Notes: a model not told the origin generated them from the sequence alone. A stretch of DNA of 6,072 nt from Chitinophagales bacterium (GCA_014380545.1 JACMJP010000051.1:1-6072), one strand, 5' to 3'. Positions 1-5,996 are shown, numbered from the stretch's first letter. Numbers and translations: made by a program.

Positions 1-60
1 GAAAATGGAAAGCAGATAGATATAGAAAGGGCGATACCTGAATATTTAAAAATACATTAA
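1..60 (+). CDS. Possible C-terminal end of an upstream gene, cut by the window edge
   Basis: Frame 1 is open from the first base to a TAA at 58-60 and encodes 19 residues ending in IPEYLKIH. The residue mix (charged residues, an IPEYLK tail) is protein-like, but nineteen codons are too few to identify a family and an open run of this length also occurs by chance. If it is real, the gene is on the plus strand and most of it lies outside the window. No terminator-like hairpin follows it. I do not assign a function. Confidence 0.35.
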   Translation, partial: ENGKQIDIERAIPEYLKIH

Positions 61-129
61 ATAATCTTCATCCCAAAGTCTGGTTTGTAAAATAATATAA
101 GCGGTTTCTATTATTTTTAATGGACTCCA

Positions 130-243
130 ATGGTTAATTATAGCTACAGGAATAAAGAAATCACTAAAAAATGTTTAGAAAATGTTTGGAAAATTGAAAG
201 AGATTATAGTATCTTCAATCGAAATAAGTTCTTCATTTATTAA
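130..243 (+). CDS. Doubtful 37-residue reading frame
   Basis: An ATG at 130 opens a frame that runs to a TAA at 241-243 and gives a 37-residue basic, aromatic-rich peptide starting MVNYSYRNKEITKK. An in-frame TAA at 118-120 shows that it is not the end of a longer frame. There is no ribosome binding site and no recognisable domain. It could be a small gene, a fragment of a decayed gene, or chance in AT-rich DNA. I lean towards chance or decay. Confidence 0.15.
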   Translation: MVNYSYRNKEITKKCLENVWKIERDYSIFNRNKFFIY

Positions 244-249
244 CCGCTT

Positions 250-265
250 GTGAATTGCCTTTCAC
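250..265. repeat. Short inverted repeat upstream of the HTH gene
   Basis: GTGAA (250-254) and TTCAC (261-265) are perfect 5-base inverted arms separated by 6 bases, about 27 bases before the ATG at 293. The size and position would suit an operator for a small dimeric DNA-binding protein, possibly the HTH protein just downstream. Arms this short are also expected by chance, so this is only a candidate. Confidence 0.15.
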
Positions 266-292
266 GGCTATCAGGCTTAAAATTTTACTACT

Positions 293-556
293 ATGGTTAT
301 CACTTTTGAAGAGTTGCGCCACATTAAGGATACCTTGCCCCACGGCAGTATGGAACGTATTGCGCAGGAATTACACCTTGATGTGGACACTGTTAGAAAC
401 TACTTTGGGGCAGAACATTTTGAAAATCCAGGAAAAATTGCAGATGTACATTTCGAGAAAGGTTTAGGCGGCGGTGTCGTCCGGCTGGAAGATACAGCAA
501 TATTAGACAGTGCTATGCGTATCTTGCAGGAACATAGTTCAGTAAGCTTATCCTGA
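293..556 (+). CDS. Small HTH DNA-binding protein (87 aa)
   Basis: This encodes an 87-residue soluble protein. Residues 1-15 form a predicted helix (MVITFEELRHIKDTL). Residues 18-38 (GSMERIAQELHLDVDTVRNYF) read as a helix-turn-helix: an IAQEL helix, a turn at LHLD, and a recognition helix VDTVRNYF. A glycine-rich turn (58-61) and a final helix (67-80) follow. I recognise this arrangement from short proteins annotated as DNA-binding in Bacteroidota, which are of similar size, so the protein appears full length. The HTH call is from sequence pattern and its targets are unknown. The overlapping frame starting at 255 has protein-unlike content and is a shadow. The gene stands alone, with a strong terminator 20 bases after its stop. 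A transcription regulator or nucleoid-type role is inferred. Confidence 0.75.
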   Translation: MVITFEELRHIKDTLPHGSMERIAQELHLDVDTVRNYFGAEHFENPGKIADVHFEKGLGGGVVRLEDTAILDSAMRILQEHSSVSLS

Positions 557-575
557 TTCTTTTCATACTTGAGTC

Positions 576-612
576 AAACCCCTTCCTCTACAGCCGGAAG
601 GGGTTTTGATTT
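576..612 (+). terminator. Strong intrinsic terminator, possibly bidirectional
   Basis: AAACCCCTTCC (576-586) pairs perfectly with GGAAGGGGTTT (596-606), giving an 11-bp stem with six G-C pairs and a 9-base loop. A T-rich tract (TTTTGATTTTTAT) overlaps the right arm and continues past it. It lies 20 bases after the HTH gene stop and about 40 bases beyond the convergent phosphorylase stop. On the minus strand the only T run is the one inside the stem, so termination there should be weaker. Confidence 0.88.
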
Positions 613-649
613 TTATAATATTTGTTTAAGTATAATTTATGCTTCTTAA

Positions 650-1525
650 TTATAATTTTTCAATTATAATTTCCAGTACTCTGTTAATTAATTTTTCAAT
701 AGTTGCCTCGGGGGTTTTACTAAATATTCCCGTGCTGCGGTTTGCAAGCAATGCATTACATGAAATTGCATCATGCCCTAATATTTTTGACAACCCATAA
801 ATACCAGCAGTTTCCATTTCAATATTTGTGATTCGTTTACCGGCATAACGGAAAGAAATAATATCATTATAAAATTTTTCCATTTTAATTGGTGCATTAA
901 GTTTTCTTCCCTGCGGAGCATAAAACCCGGGGGCTGTTAATGTAACTCCTGTCATAAAATTATCAGAGAATAATGAAAATAATTTTTCGGAAGATCTGGC
1001 AATATACGGATGAATAGTATTATGAAAATAGTTATGCATTTTAAACTTTTCGAGCAACGTTATTTCTTCAATACTATTTTCTGCCTGATAAAAATGCAAT
1101 AAATTGTCAACACCAATTGCATATTCTGAAACCAATAAAGAGTCGACAGCAATATCAGGTTGTATTGCTCCCGATGTTCCAATTCTTATAAAAGTAAGCT
1201 TTTTGAAATTCGCTTTAAATGCTTTTTTTTCAAAATCATAATTTGCAAGCAAATGCAATTCATTCATTACAATGTCAATATTATCTGTGCCGATGCCTGT
1301 GGAAATAACTGTAATATTTTTATTACCTATTGTTCCGGTTTCATTACAAAATTCACGATGCTGATGTTGTTCAAATATTTTGTCAAAATGTTTTGAAACT
1401 GTCTTTACCCTATTCTGATCTCCGACAGTAATAATAATATCTGAAATATGATGCGGTAACAGGTGCAAGTGATACACACTTCCATCAGCATTCAATATTA
1501 ATTCACTATGTTGAAAATTTTCCAT
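650..1525 (-). CDS. Nucleoside phosphorylase, PNP/UDP family (uridine phosphorylase-like)
   Basis: This is a cytosolic enzyme of the PNP_UDP_1 family, which splits nucleosides with phosphate into a free base and (deoxy)ribose-1-phosphate for salvage. At 291 residues it is slightly longer than E. coli Udp (about 250). Visible motifs are GDQNRV at 35-40 (like the GDPxRV phosphate loop, Arg39), STGIGTDN at 75-82, RIGTSGAIQ at 114-122 (Arg114 and Thr117 match the phosphate/ribose contacts of Udp), FYAPQGR at 201-207 (base site) and NIEMETAG at 234-241 (Met/Glu ribose contacts). About 15 extra residues (96-110) lie between the STGIG and RIGTSG motifs compared with Udp, and there is an N-terminal extension before the GDQNRV loop. 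The key residues are present, so an active enzyme is expected. Uridine rather than purine preference is inferred from the overall resemblance and is less certain. The gene is divergent from the stress-protein gene. A TAnnTTTG element ends 4 bases before the ATG. Confidence 0.9.
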   Translation of the reverse strand: MENFQHSELILNADGSVYHLHLLPHHISDIIITVGDQNRVKTVSKHFDKIFEQHQHREFCNETGTIGNKNITVISTGIGTDNIDIVMNELHLLANYDFEKKAFKANFKKLTFIRIGTSGAIQPDIAVDSLLVSEYAIGVDNLLHFYQAENSIEEITLLEKFKMHNYFHNTIHPYIARSSEKLFSLFSDNFMTGVTLTAPGFYAPQGRKLNAPIKMEKFYNDIISFRYAGKRITNIEMETAGIYGLSKILGHDAISCNALLANRSTGIFSKTPEATIEKLINRVLEIIIEKL

Positions 1526-1529
1526 TGCA

Positions 1530-1537
1530 CAAATTTA
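1530..1537 (-). promoter_or_regulatory. Candidate -7 promoter element for the phosphorylase gene
   Basis: On the minus strand this reads TAAATTTG, an exact match to the Bacteroidota -7 consensus TAnnTTTG. Only four bases separate it from the ATG (1525), so a transcript starting at the usual distance would begin at or within a few bases of the start codon, making it leaderless. I see no TTTG -33 element at the expected spacing, which lowers confidence. Confidence 0.4.
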
Positions 1538-1540
1538 AAT

Positions 1541-1552
1541 CAACAATGTTGT
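1541..1552. repeat. Short palindrome between divergent promoters
   Basis: CAACAATGTTGT contains two overlapping inverted repeats: CAACA/TGTTG around a single base, and AACAA/TTGTT around two bases. It sits between the two outward-facing TAnnTTTG elements (1530-1537 minus, 1556-1563 plus), a suitable place for a regulator to act on both genes. The arms are short and AT-rich, so chance is possible. Confidence 0.25.
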
Positions 1553-1555
1553 TTT

Positions 1556-1563
1556 TAATTTTG
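1556..1563 (+). promoter_or_regulatory. Candidate -7 promoter element for the universal stress protein gene
   Basis: TAATTTTG matches the Bacteroidota -7 consensus TAnnTTTG exactly and ends 10 bases before the ATG at 1574. The predicted transcript would have a leader of only a few bases. No clear TTTG -33 element lies at the usual spacing; the nearest upstream TTG (1525-1527) is too far away. Confidence 0.45.
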
Positions 1564-1573
1564 CATTTAAAAT

Positions 1574-2410
1574 ATGAATGGTAAAAGAATTTTAGCAGCA
1601 ACTGACTTTACTGAACAATCTTTAGCGGCACTTGAATATGCAGTGTATATAGCTAACCGGTTAAATGCCCGTATTGATCTTGTATATGTTGCAGAAAAAA
1701 AAATAGTGCGGGAAAAAGTGGAAGATAAAATTGCTTACAAGAGCAAATTGGAGAATATTTATCAACAGCTTGAGCAGGTGAAGATAAAAAGTGGTGCTGC
1801 TTTCAGGATATCAGATCATGTTATTTTCAGTGACAAAAGTTTTTATGAAGAAATAATTGATTATGGAACTGAGCATGCTTTTGATCTTTGTTGCCTTGGA
1901 GTTTCTTCTTCAGCAAAGCACACTTTAGGAGATAATACAGAGCAGCTTGTTAAAACCGCTGATTTTCCAATATTAACATGCAGGGAAGTGAAAAGACCCA
2001 TTCAGTTTAAAAATTTATTATTGCCGATTGATCTTACAATTTATACTAATGAAAAAGTAGATCGTATTATACAATTTGCAAAACAATTTGACGCAGTGAT
2101 TCATTTGCTTGCAGTATCAGAATTTTTTGAAGAACTCATTAATAATGCTTCTGTGCTGAATGAAAAAATGGAACATGCGGCGCAACAAATACGCAACGAA
2201 GGCTTAAAATGTGTAACAGAAATAATAAAAAATGATTATGTAAATAATTCTATTCTGGAGTATGCAGAAGAAATTGATGCCGAACTATTAGTGATTATGA
2301 GTAAACAGGAAAACAGGATATTGGAATTATTTCTCGGATCCCGGGTGAATAAAGTTATCGGGCAATCAAAAATTCCGGTATTGAGTTTTCGTCCTGAAGA
2401 AGATGATTAA
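1574..2410 (+). CDS. Tandem universal stress protein (two UspA domains)
   Basis: The 278 residues form two UspA folds, a layout common in Bacteroidota. Domain 1 (about 1-137) opens with KRILAATDFTEQSLAALEYA, the classic first strand, Asp and helix, and closes with TADFPILTCR. Domain 2 (about 143-273) opens with FKNLLLPIDLT and closes with SKIPVLSFRP. The usual ATP-binding signature (G-x2-G-x9-G-S/T) is degenerate in both halves. Domain 1 has GVSSS and then LGDN (119-121), and domain 2 keeps only the final GS (255-256) without the earlier glycines. Nucleotide binding may therefore be weak or absent. The expected role is a cytoplasmic stress-adaptation protein without a known catalytic reaction. 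The ATG at 1574 is supported by the immediate start of the first strand. The gene converges on the peptidase gene, sharing the four bases TTAA at the stops. Confidence 0.9.
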   Translation: MNGKRILAATDFTEQSLAALEYAVYIANRLNARIDLVYVAEKKIVREKVEDKIAYKSKLENIYQQLEQVKIKSGAAFRISDHVIFSDKSFYEEIIDYGTEHAFDLCCLGVSSSAKHTLGDNTEQLVKTADFPILTCREVKRPIQFKNLLLPIDLTIYTNEKVDRIIQFAKQFDAVIHLLAVSEFFEELINNASVLNEKMEHAAQQIRNEGLKCVTEIIKNDYVNNSILEYAEEIDAELLVIMSKQENRILELFLGSRVNKVIGQSKIPVLSFRPEEDD

Positions 2411-4164
2411 TGATTGAAAATTTTTTCAAACCTGATAGTATTCTCAGTTTGAATTGTTATAATATAGATTCCTGCTGCAGCTAAATCAGGTTTTAATTGA
2501 ATGGTTTCTTCATGAAAAGCATTTTCATAAACCATTTTTCCGGAAAGGTCAGTGATTGTAATTCTGCAATTTTGTTTTTCATTTAATTTTATAATAAGCG
2601 GATCATCACCTGTTGTATAATTAAAGGTATTAATGATTTGAATTGCTGATGCATTACTTTCTTCCTGAATTGCAATTCCGAGTAATAAACCTCTTTCATA
2701 CAGAATATTAAAAATAACCTCATAATATGTTCCCGTGAATAACAATTCTTCAGCATTTAATAAAACCTGTGCTGCATCCGGCATATCCATGTTGGCAACA
2801 TTGCCATATAAAGATTCAAAAACTAATTTGTCAGTATTTTCTTTCCCAATAGCATCAAAAATATCCATTAAAGCGCCACTCCATATTTCACTACCTGCAT
2901 AAAAATCTCCGATTATGTCTTCCGGGTAATGTTTATCACTATCAGCATTTCTTCCACTCCAGAATTCATTATGGCCGTCCCATGAAAATACATTCTGCCA
3001 GTTAAAATCAGAATAACCTCTTGAATAACTCACAGCAAAATAATCACAATACCCTTCATCAATTGCCCTGCGTTCAAAACCTGAATTACTTTCAGGTGCA
3101 GCATTATAAGAAAGTGCATGGCCATATTCATGAATAATTACATCAGCATCTTCAGCATCATCAACTCCGCCTTCACCATATTGAATTGTAAGAGTGGTTC
3201 CGGTTGCAAAAAAAGATTGATCAGCACCACTTGCACCATGCGTATCAATTTCAATATAGAGATCCTGTAAACTGTCATATCCCAAAGAACTTATATAATT
3301 ACTAAAATTGGTGATATGAAAAAAGGTATTTACATCCTCAAAAGCATTTTCATTTCTTGTAAAATCAAAAACAGGGATTCCAATATTAATTACAGGGATG
3401 GAAGGAGATGCAAAATCTTTCAATTCAATATTTTCATTGCGCAAATAAAATACGCCACTTTCAAAATCTGCTATAAAATTTACCGGAGATCTTTCATCAT
3501 TTAATTCATCATTATCCTCATCATCATTATCAGCATAAGAACCGCCATAAGTTGTGTTTGCGGTTGTGAGCGGATCGGGTAAAAAAACTTTACCTGTAAC
3601 TGTGGAATCAGAAAAATAATATTTGTGCTCATCAGAAAATAGTATATTATTATTTTCATCAAGTGCGATTGAGAATTTACTTTTATCATTTTTTATTTCT
3701 GAAAACAAATACATGATGTGATGCTCGCCATTTTCATTTACGAAATATTGTATATCACTAATCAATTCCGGTTGCATATGATAGAGGCCTGCAATGTATG
3801 ACGGTATTTTCTTTTTCTGAATAGTGCCAGAATATTGATCCCATTTTTTTGTATTTGCTATTGCACCGGAAATAAATTTTTTATTATTACTTCTGTTAAC
3901 ACATACTTTTACCTGGCTGTTATAAATTTTTATCCCTTTGAAATATTGGTGTGTTGTATAGTAAGTAGCATAAGGGGATTTATTAATTGATGAAATTATA
4001 AAAGATGTATTGTTATTACTATAAATATTTAATTCTTTTTTAAGATAATGAATTACAGCTTCAGCATCAGGTAAGATGGTGGTTTCTGTGGAACGAATTG
4101 TTATCATTTGTGCAGGGCAAATACTACAAATAAATAAAAAAAATAAAAAGTTAAACACTTTCAA
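2407..4164 (-). CDS. Secreted M36/fungalysin-like zinc metallopeptidase with FTP propeptide and T9SS sorting tail
   Basis: From a TTG start at 4164 the protein has 585 residues. Residues 1-19 (MKVFNFLFFLFICSICPAQ) form a clean signal peptide, probably cut after Ala18. Residues about 54-106 resemble the fungalysin/thermolysin propeptide (THQYFKGIKIYNSQVKV). VFLPDPLTTA and YGGSYADNDDEDNDELND (206-223) are typical linker motifs of this group. The catalytic HEYGH is at 345-349, with third zinc ligand candidate Glu370 in DEGYCDYF and then YAGSEIWSGALMDI. Residues about 515-585 form a T9SS type A sorting domain (ITDLSGKMVY, AAGIYIITI, EKIFNH). The protein should be exported by Sec, moved across the outer membrane by T9SS, and digest proteins outside the cell. 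The frame also has an ATG at 4266, but that would overlap yigZ by 116 bases and put 34 polar residues before the signal peptide, so TTG is preferred. It follows yigZ with a 14-base overlap. Confidence 0.88.
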   Translation of the reverse strand: MKVFNFLFFLFICSICPAQMITIRSTETTILPDAEAVIHYLKKELNIYSNNNTSFIISSINKSPYATYYTTHQYFKGIKIYNSQVKVCVNRSNNKKFISGAIANTKKWDQYSGTIQKKKIPSYIAGLYHMQPELISDIQYFVNENGEHHIMYLFSEIKNDKSKFSIALDENNNILFSDEHKYYFSDSTVTGKVFLPDPLTTANTTYGGSYADNDDEDNDELNDERSPVNFIADFESGVFYLRNENIELKDFASPSIPVINIGIPVFDFTRNENAFEDVNTFFHITNFSNYISSLGYDSLQDLYIEIDTHGASGADQSFFATGTTLTIQYGEGGVDDAEDADVIIHEYGHALSYNAAPESNSGFERRAIDEGYCDYFAVSYSRGYSDFNWQNVFSWDGHNEFWSGRNADSDKHYPEDIIGDFYAGSEIWSGALMDIFDAIGKENTDKLVFESLYGNVANMDMPDAAQVLLNAEELLFTGTYYEVIFNILYERGLLLGIAIQEESNASAIQIINTFNYTTGDDPLIIKLNEKQNCRITITDLSGKMVYENAFHEETIQLKPDLAAAGIYIITIQTENTIRFEKIFNH

Positions 4165-4768
4165 TATATTCCAATTGAGTATTCCATAATGTTTTGAGTT
4201 TTGATAATACTGTTTCAGCATATTCCCGTTCAAAAGAGATAATAAAGTTACTTGTTTCATCTTCAATATTCATAGTCTCTATTTGTGCACCGTATTGATT
4301 GATAACATGGACTATAGTATTTAATTGCGCTGTATTACACATGATTTTGTAAAATTCTTTTATTGCAATTATTTCCATTGTTGATTTTTCCAATACATTA
4401 TTTACTGCAGCAGCATACGCATGTATTAAACCGGGAATACCTAATTTCTTTCCCCCATAATACCGCACTACGAAAATTGCACAATATGTGAGATCATGCT
4501 TTTTCAGCACATTTAGTATTGGTTTTCCTGCACTGCCTGCAGGTTCGCCATCATCACTCACTTTTTCTGTTTCGCCGGTGTAACCTAAACGATAAGCATA
4601 TGCGACATGCACAGCTTTGTGATGTTCCTTTCTTAATTGCTCTTTTATACTTTTTATTTTTTCGTCATTCTGTAAATGAAAACCAAATGCAAGAAACTTG
4701 CTTCCTTTTTCGGTATATATACCTTCACTAAATTTTTTGACTGTATTATACTTGTATGGTAAGATCAT
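4151..4768 (-). CDS. yigZ: YigZ/IMPACT (UPF0029) family protein
   Basis: This 205-residue cytosolic protein matches the usual YigZ length. The N-terminal IMPACT/UPF0029 domain is marked by SKFLAF near residue 23, the family signature SDDGEPAGSAGKPIL (71-85) and VVRYYGGKKLG followed by GLIHAYAAA (100-121). The C-terminal part (about 137-200) fits the small ferredoxin-like DUF1949 domain. The exact biochemical role of bacterial YigZ is unsettled. The eukaryotic relative IMPACT regulates the translation-control kinase GCN2, and the fold suggests nucleic-acid or ribosome binding. The start at 4768 gives the normal N-terminus. The gene heads a probable two-gene transcript with the secreted peptidase, whose signal peptide codons begin inside its last codons. 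Confidence 0.92.
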   Translation of the reverse strand: MILPYKYNTVKKFSEGIYTEKGSKFLAFGFHLQNDEKIKSIKEQLRKEHHKAVHVAYAYRLGYTGETEKVSDDGEPAGSAGKPILNVLKKHDLTYCAIFVVRYYGGKKLGIPGLIHAYAAAVNNVLEKSTMEIIAIKEFYKIMCNTAQLNTIVHVINQYGAQIETMNIEDETSNFIISFEREYAETVLSKLKTLWNTQLEYIESV

Positions 4769-4775
4769 TTGGTAG

Positions 4776-4783
4776 CAAAATAA
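4776..4783 (-). promoter_or_regulatory. Weak candidate -7 element for yigZ
   Basis: The minus strand reads TTATTTTG here, one mismatch from TAnnTTTG, ending 7 bases before the yigZ ATG. The position parallels the short-leader arrangement at the phosphorylase and stress-protein genes. The mismatch and the lack of a clear -33 element make it tentative. Confidence 0.25.
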
Positions 4784-4837
4784 AATGTAATTAATGACTT
4801 AGTTACCCCTTTATTTGCTAAATATATAAACATTACT

Positions 4838-5076
4838 ATGATGAAATATTTAAACGAAGCAAAGTTTTTTATGAATGGATTAGAGAAGAAAAACTGCACA
4901 GTTATTTTTCAAAAAGGAAAGGTGTAAGCCCATAATTGAAAATATTATTTTAACGGCTTTCAAAATGTTTCTGGGGCATACGTACATCTGAGACTTTTTA
5001 CGCAGTCACGAATAAGGAGATTACAAATAAGATACTGAGTGCTGAGGAACAGCTGGAGAAATTAAATAATAGGTAG
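4838..5076 (+). pseudogene. Possible remnant of a small decayed gene
   Basis: Two protein-like fragments lie in different frames. The first (4838-4927) starts with ATG ATG and encodes 29 residues including LNEAKFFMNGLEKKNCTVIF. The second (4954-5076) is open but has no start codon. It ends with the charged, helix-like stretch KILSAEEQLEKLNNR before TAG. Together they could be one short gene broken by frameshift and stops. I do not recognise the family. The alternative is chance, since each frame is only about 30-40 codons. Confidence 0.22.
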
Positions 5077-5157
5077 TGCATTCAACAGGTACAGCTATTG
5101 TTACCAGGTTTTAACTGGCGGTAGTATAAAATACAGTCCCCATTCCTAACATAAACA

Positions 5158-5226
5158 CCTGATACTATAAATTTTTTAAACATCCTGATAATGACCATTT
5201 TTAGCGTAGAGGTGCTTGTCCTGATA
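5158..5226 (+). repeat. Three copies of CCTGATA in 69 bases
   Basis: CCTGATA occurs at 5158-5164, 5184-5190 and 5220-5226; the last two share TCCTGATA. Spacings are 26 and 36 bases. They lie 87-155 bases upstream of the kinase remnant. They could be binding sites for a regulator or iterated debris; the short unit makes chance possible. Confidence 0.2.
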
Positions 5227-5307
5227 TAATAGACATTTGCTGTCACACTGTTAAGTATATTGAAGTTGTGAAAGGCAAAAATTGAGCTGCAAGTAAAAAT
5301 TGTGTTG

Positions 5308-5315
5308 TATGTTTG
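5308..5315 (+). promoter_or_regulatory. TAnnTTTG match at the head of the kinase remnant
   Basis: TATGTTTG matches the Bacteroidota -7 consensus exactly. It overlaps both an ATG (5309-5311) in one frame and the TTG (5313-5315) that is the first possible start in the GAF frame. If it were an active promoter, neither codon would be in the transcript, so either the motif is coincidental or translation begins further in. Confidence 0.2.
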
Positions 5316-5996
5316 AAGTGCTTAAACCTACGGTACTTGGAGACTTATTCTACGACGCAATTTTATGCAGAGATTGCACGAAAACTTTCTGAAAGTAAAA
5401 CGCTTCAGGAAACATTTGAAATAATTGATGACGCATGTATAGCATGTTTCTCATCTGATAGTTGCATTATTTTTACTTATGATGCTGAATCAGATGTTTT
5501 CATCAGAAAATCAATCAGAACAAAAGATTTATATTTTAAAACGCAGGATGTTCCCGTGGTTTTAAAATTATCACAACTGTTTGAACCATACTCCCACAAA
5601 AGATTTCTTCTTAACAGCACAAAGCCTTCACCTTTTTTTGAAAATGATTCTTTCTTAAGTGGTAATGAATTAATTATTCCTGTGCGTATGGATAATGTAC
5701 TGACGGCATTGATTGTTTGTACCAAAGAAGATAAATTTATTATATCGCCGGAGCATGAACATTTATGTGTTTACCTTGAAAGTGTATTTAATACAGCATT
5801 GCGCAACTTTGCATATTATGATGCAGTTGAAAATTTAAAAAAGGAAATACATAAAAGGGATGCAATCAATTCAAACCGTTTGCAAATTATAAATGACCGT
5901 TTGCGGAAAAGCAACCAGGAATTAAAACAATTTGCTTATACGGCATCACACGACCTGCAGGAACCCCTGCGCATGATAACCAATTACATTAATTGA
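5313..5996 (+). pseudogene. Truncated sensor histidine kinase: GAF domain, linker and H-box only
   Basis: The 227-residue frame begins at TTG 5313; it is open back to 5286 but has no ATG before residue 126. Residues about 15-165 fit a GAF sensor domain (FYAEIARKLSES, LQETFEIIDDA, GNELIIPVRMDNVLTALIVCT). Residues about 168-205 form a coiled-coil linker. Residues 205-222 (KQFAYTASHDLQEPLRMI) are the HisKA H-box, with phosphoacceptor His213. In intact kinases the DHp domain continues about 40 residues and is followed by an ATPase domain with N, G1 and G2 boxes. Here a TGA comes five residues after the box (NYIN), and the next plus frame does not resume kinase sequence. Autophosphorylation is impossible without the ATPase domain. 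It is most likely a remnant broken at both ends. Expression as a GAF-only sensor or decoy phosphoacceptor is conceivable but unsupported. Confidence 0.8.

Larger units (their letters stand above)
61..292. other. Intergenic stretch upstream of the HTH gene
   Basis: This AT-rich stretch of about 230 bases has no tRNA-like or other recognisable RNA structure and no exact TAnnTTTG promoter element. It contains a doubtful 37-codon frame (130-243), an 11-base periodic direct repeat (AAAATGTTT at 168-176 and 179-187) and a short inverted repeat (250-265). The promoter of the downstream HTH gene should lie here, but I cannot place it. Confidence 0.5.
4769..5312. other. Gene-poor 544-base gap with probable decayed coding DNA
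   Basis: No frame of convincing length or domain content is present on either strand. The stretch contains two short plus-strand frames (4838-4927 and 4954-5076), a 38-codon minus-strand frame (5082-5198, start MVIIRMFKKFIVSG) and three copies of CCTGATA. I see no tRNA, riboswitch or strong hairpin. It lies between yigZ and a broken kinase gene, so gene decay is the simplest explanation. Confidence 0.5.

Noticed and set aside
255..467. Plus-strand open frame of 70 codons overlapping the HTH gene
   Set aside because: It overlaps 293-556 in another frame, has no domain-like pattern, and the HTH frame has clear helix-turn-helix content and a normal end before a terminator.
1160..1396. Plus-strand frame opposite the phosphorylase
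   Set aside because: It is rich in Cys, Phe and Ile, as expected for the antisense of AT-rich coding DNA, and lies wholly within a well-supported gene.
3495..3545. Trinucleotide-like repeats rich in CAT/ATC (minus strand GAT/AAT)
   Set aside because: They encode the acidic DNDDEDNDELND segment, which follows YGGSY as in related FTP/M36 proteins, so this is normal protein low complexity rather than a DNA repeat.
3316..3689. Frames on both strands inside the peptidase gene
   Set aside because: Both have biased composition and fall in the middle of a continuous peptidase frame with recognisable motifs.
4519..4731. Plus-strand frame opposite yigZ
   Set aside because: It is antisense to the highly conserved YigZ signature region and has no independent support.
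151..5076. The peptide NKEIT appears in both the 37-codon frame (near 151-165) and the decayed fragment (near 5011-5025)
   Set aside because: Only five residues match and the codons differ at most third positions; the flanking residues do not align, so chance is the better explanation.
5477..5725. Minus-strand frame opposite the GAF domain
   Set aside because: It lies antisense to a recognisable GAF domain and shows no family resemblance.
5955..5972. GCAGG...CCTGC inverted repeat at the end of the kinase frame
   Set aside because: It is explained by the codons for the conserved H-box residues LQEPLR; no T tract follows and it lies inside the coding frame.
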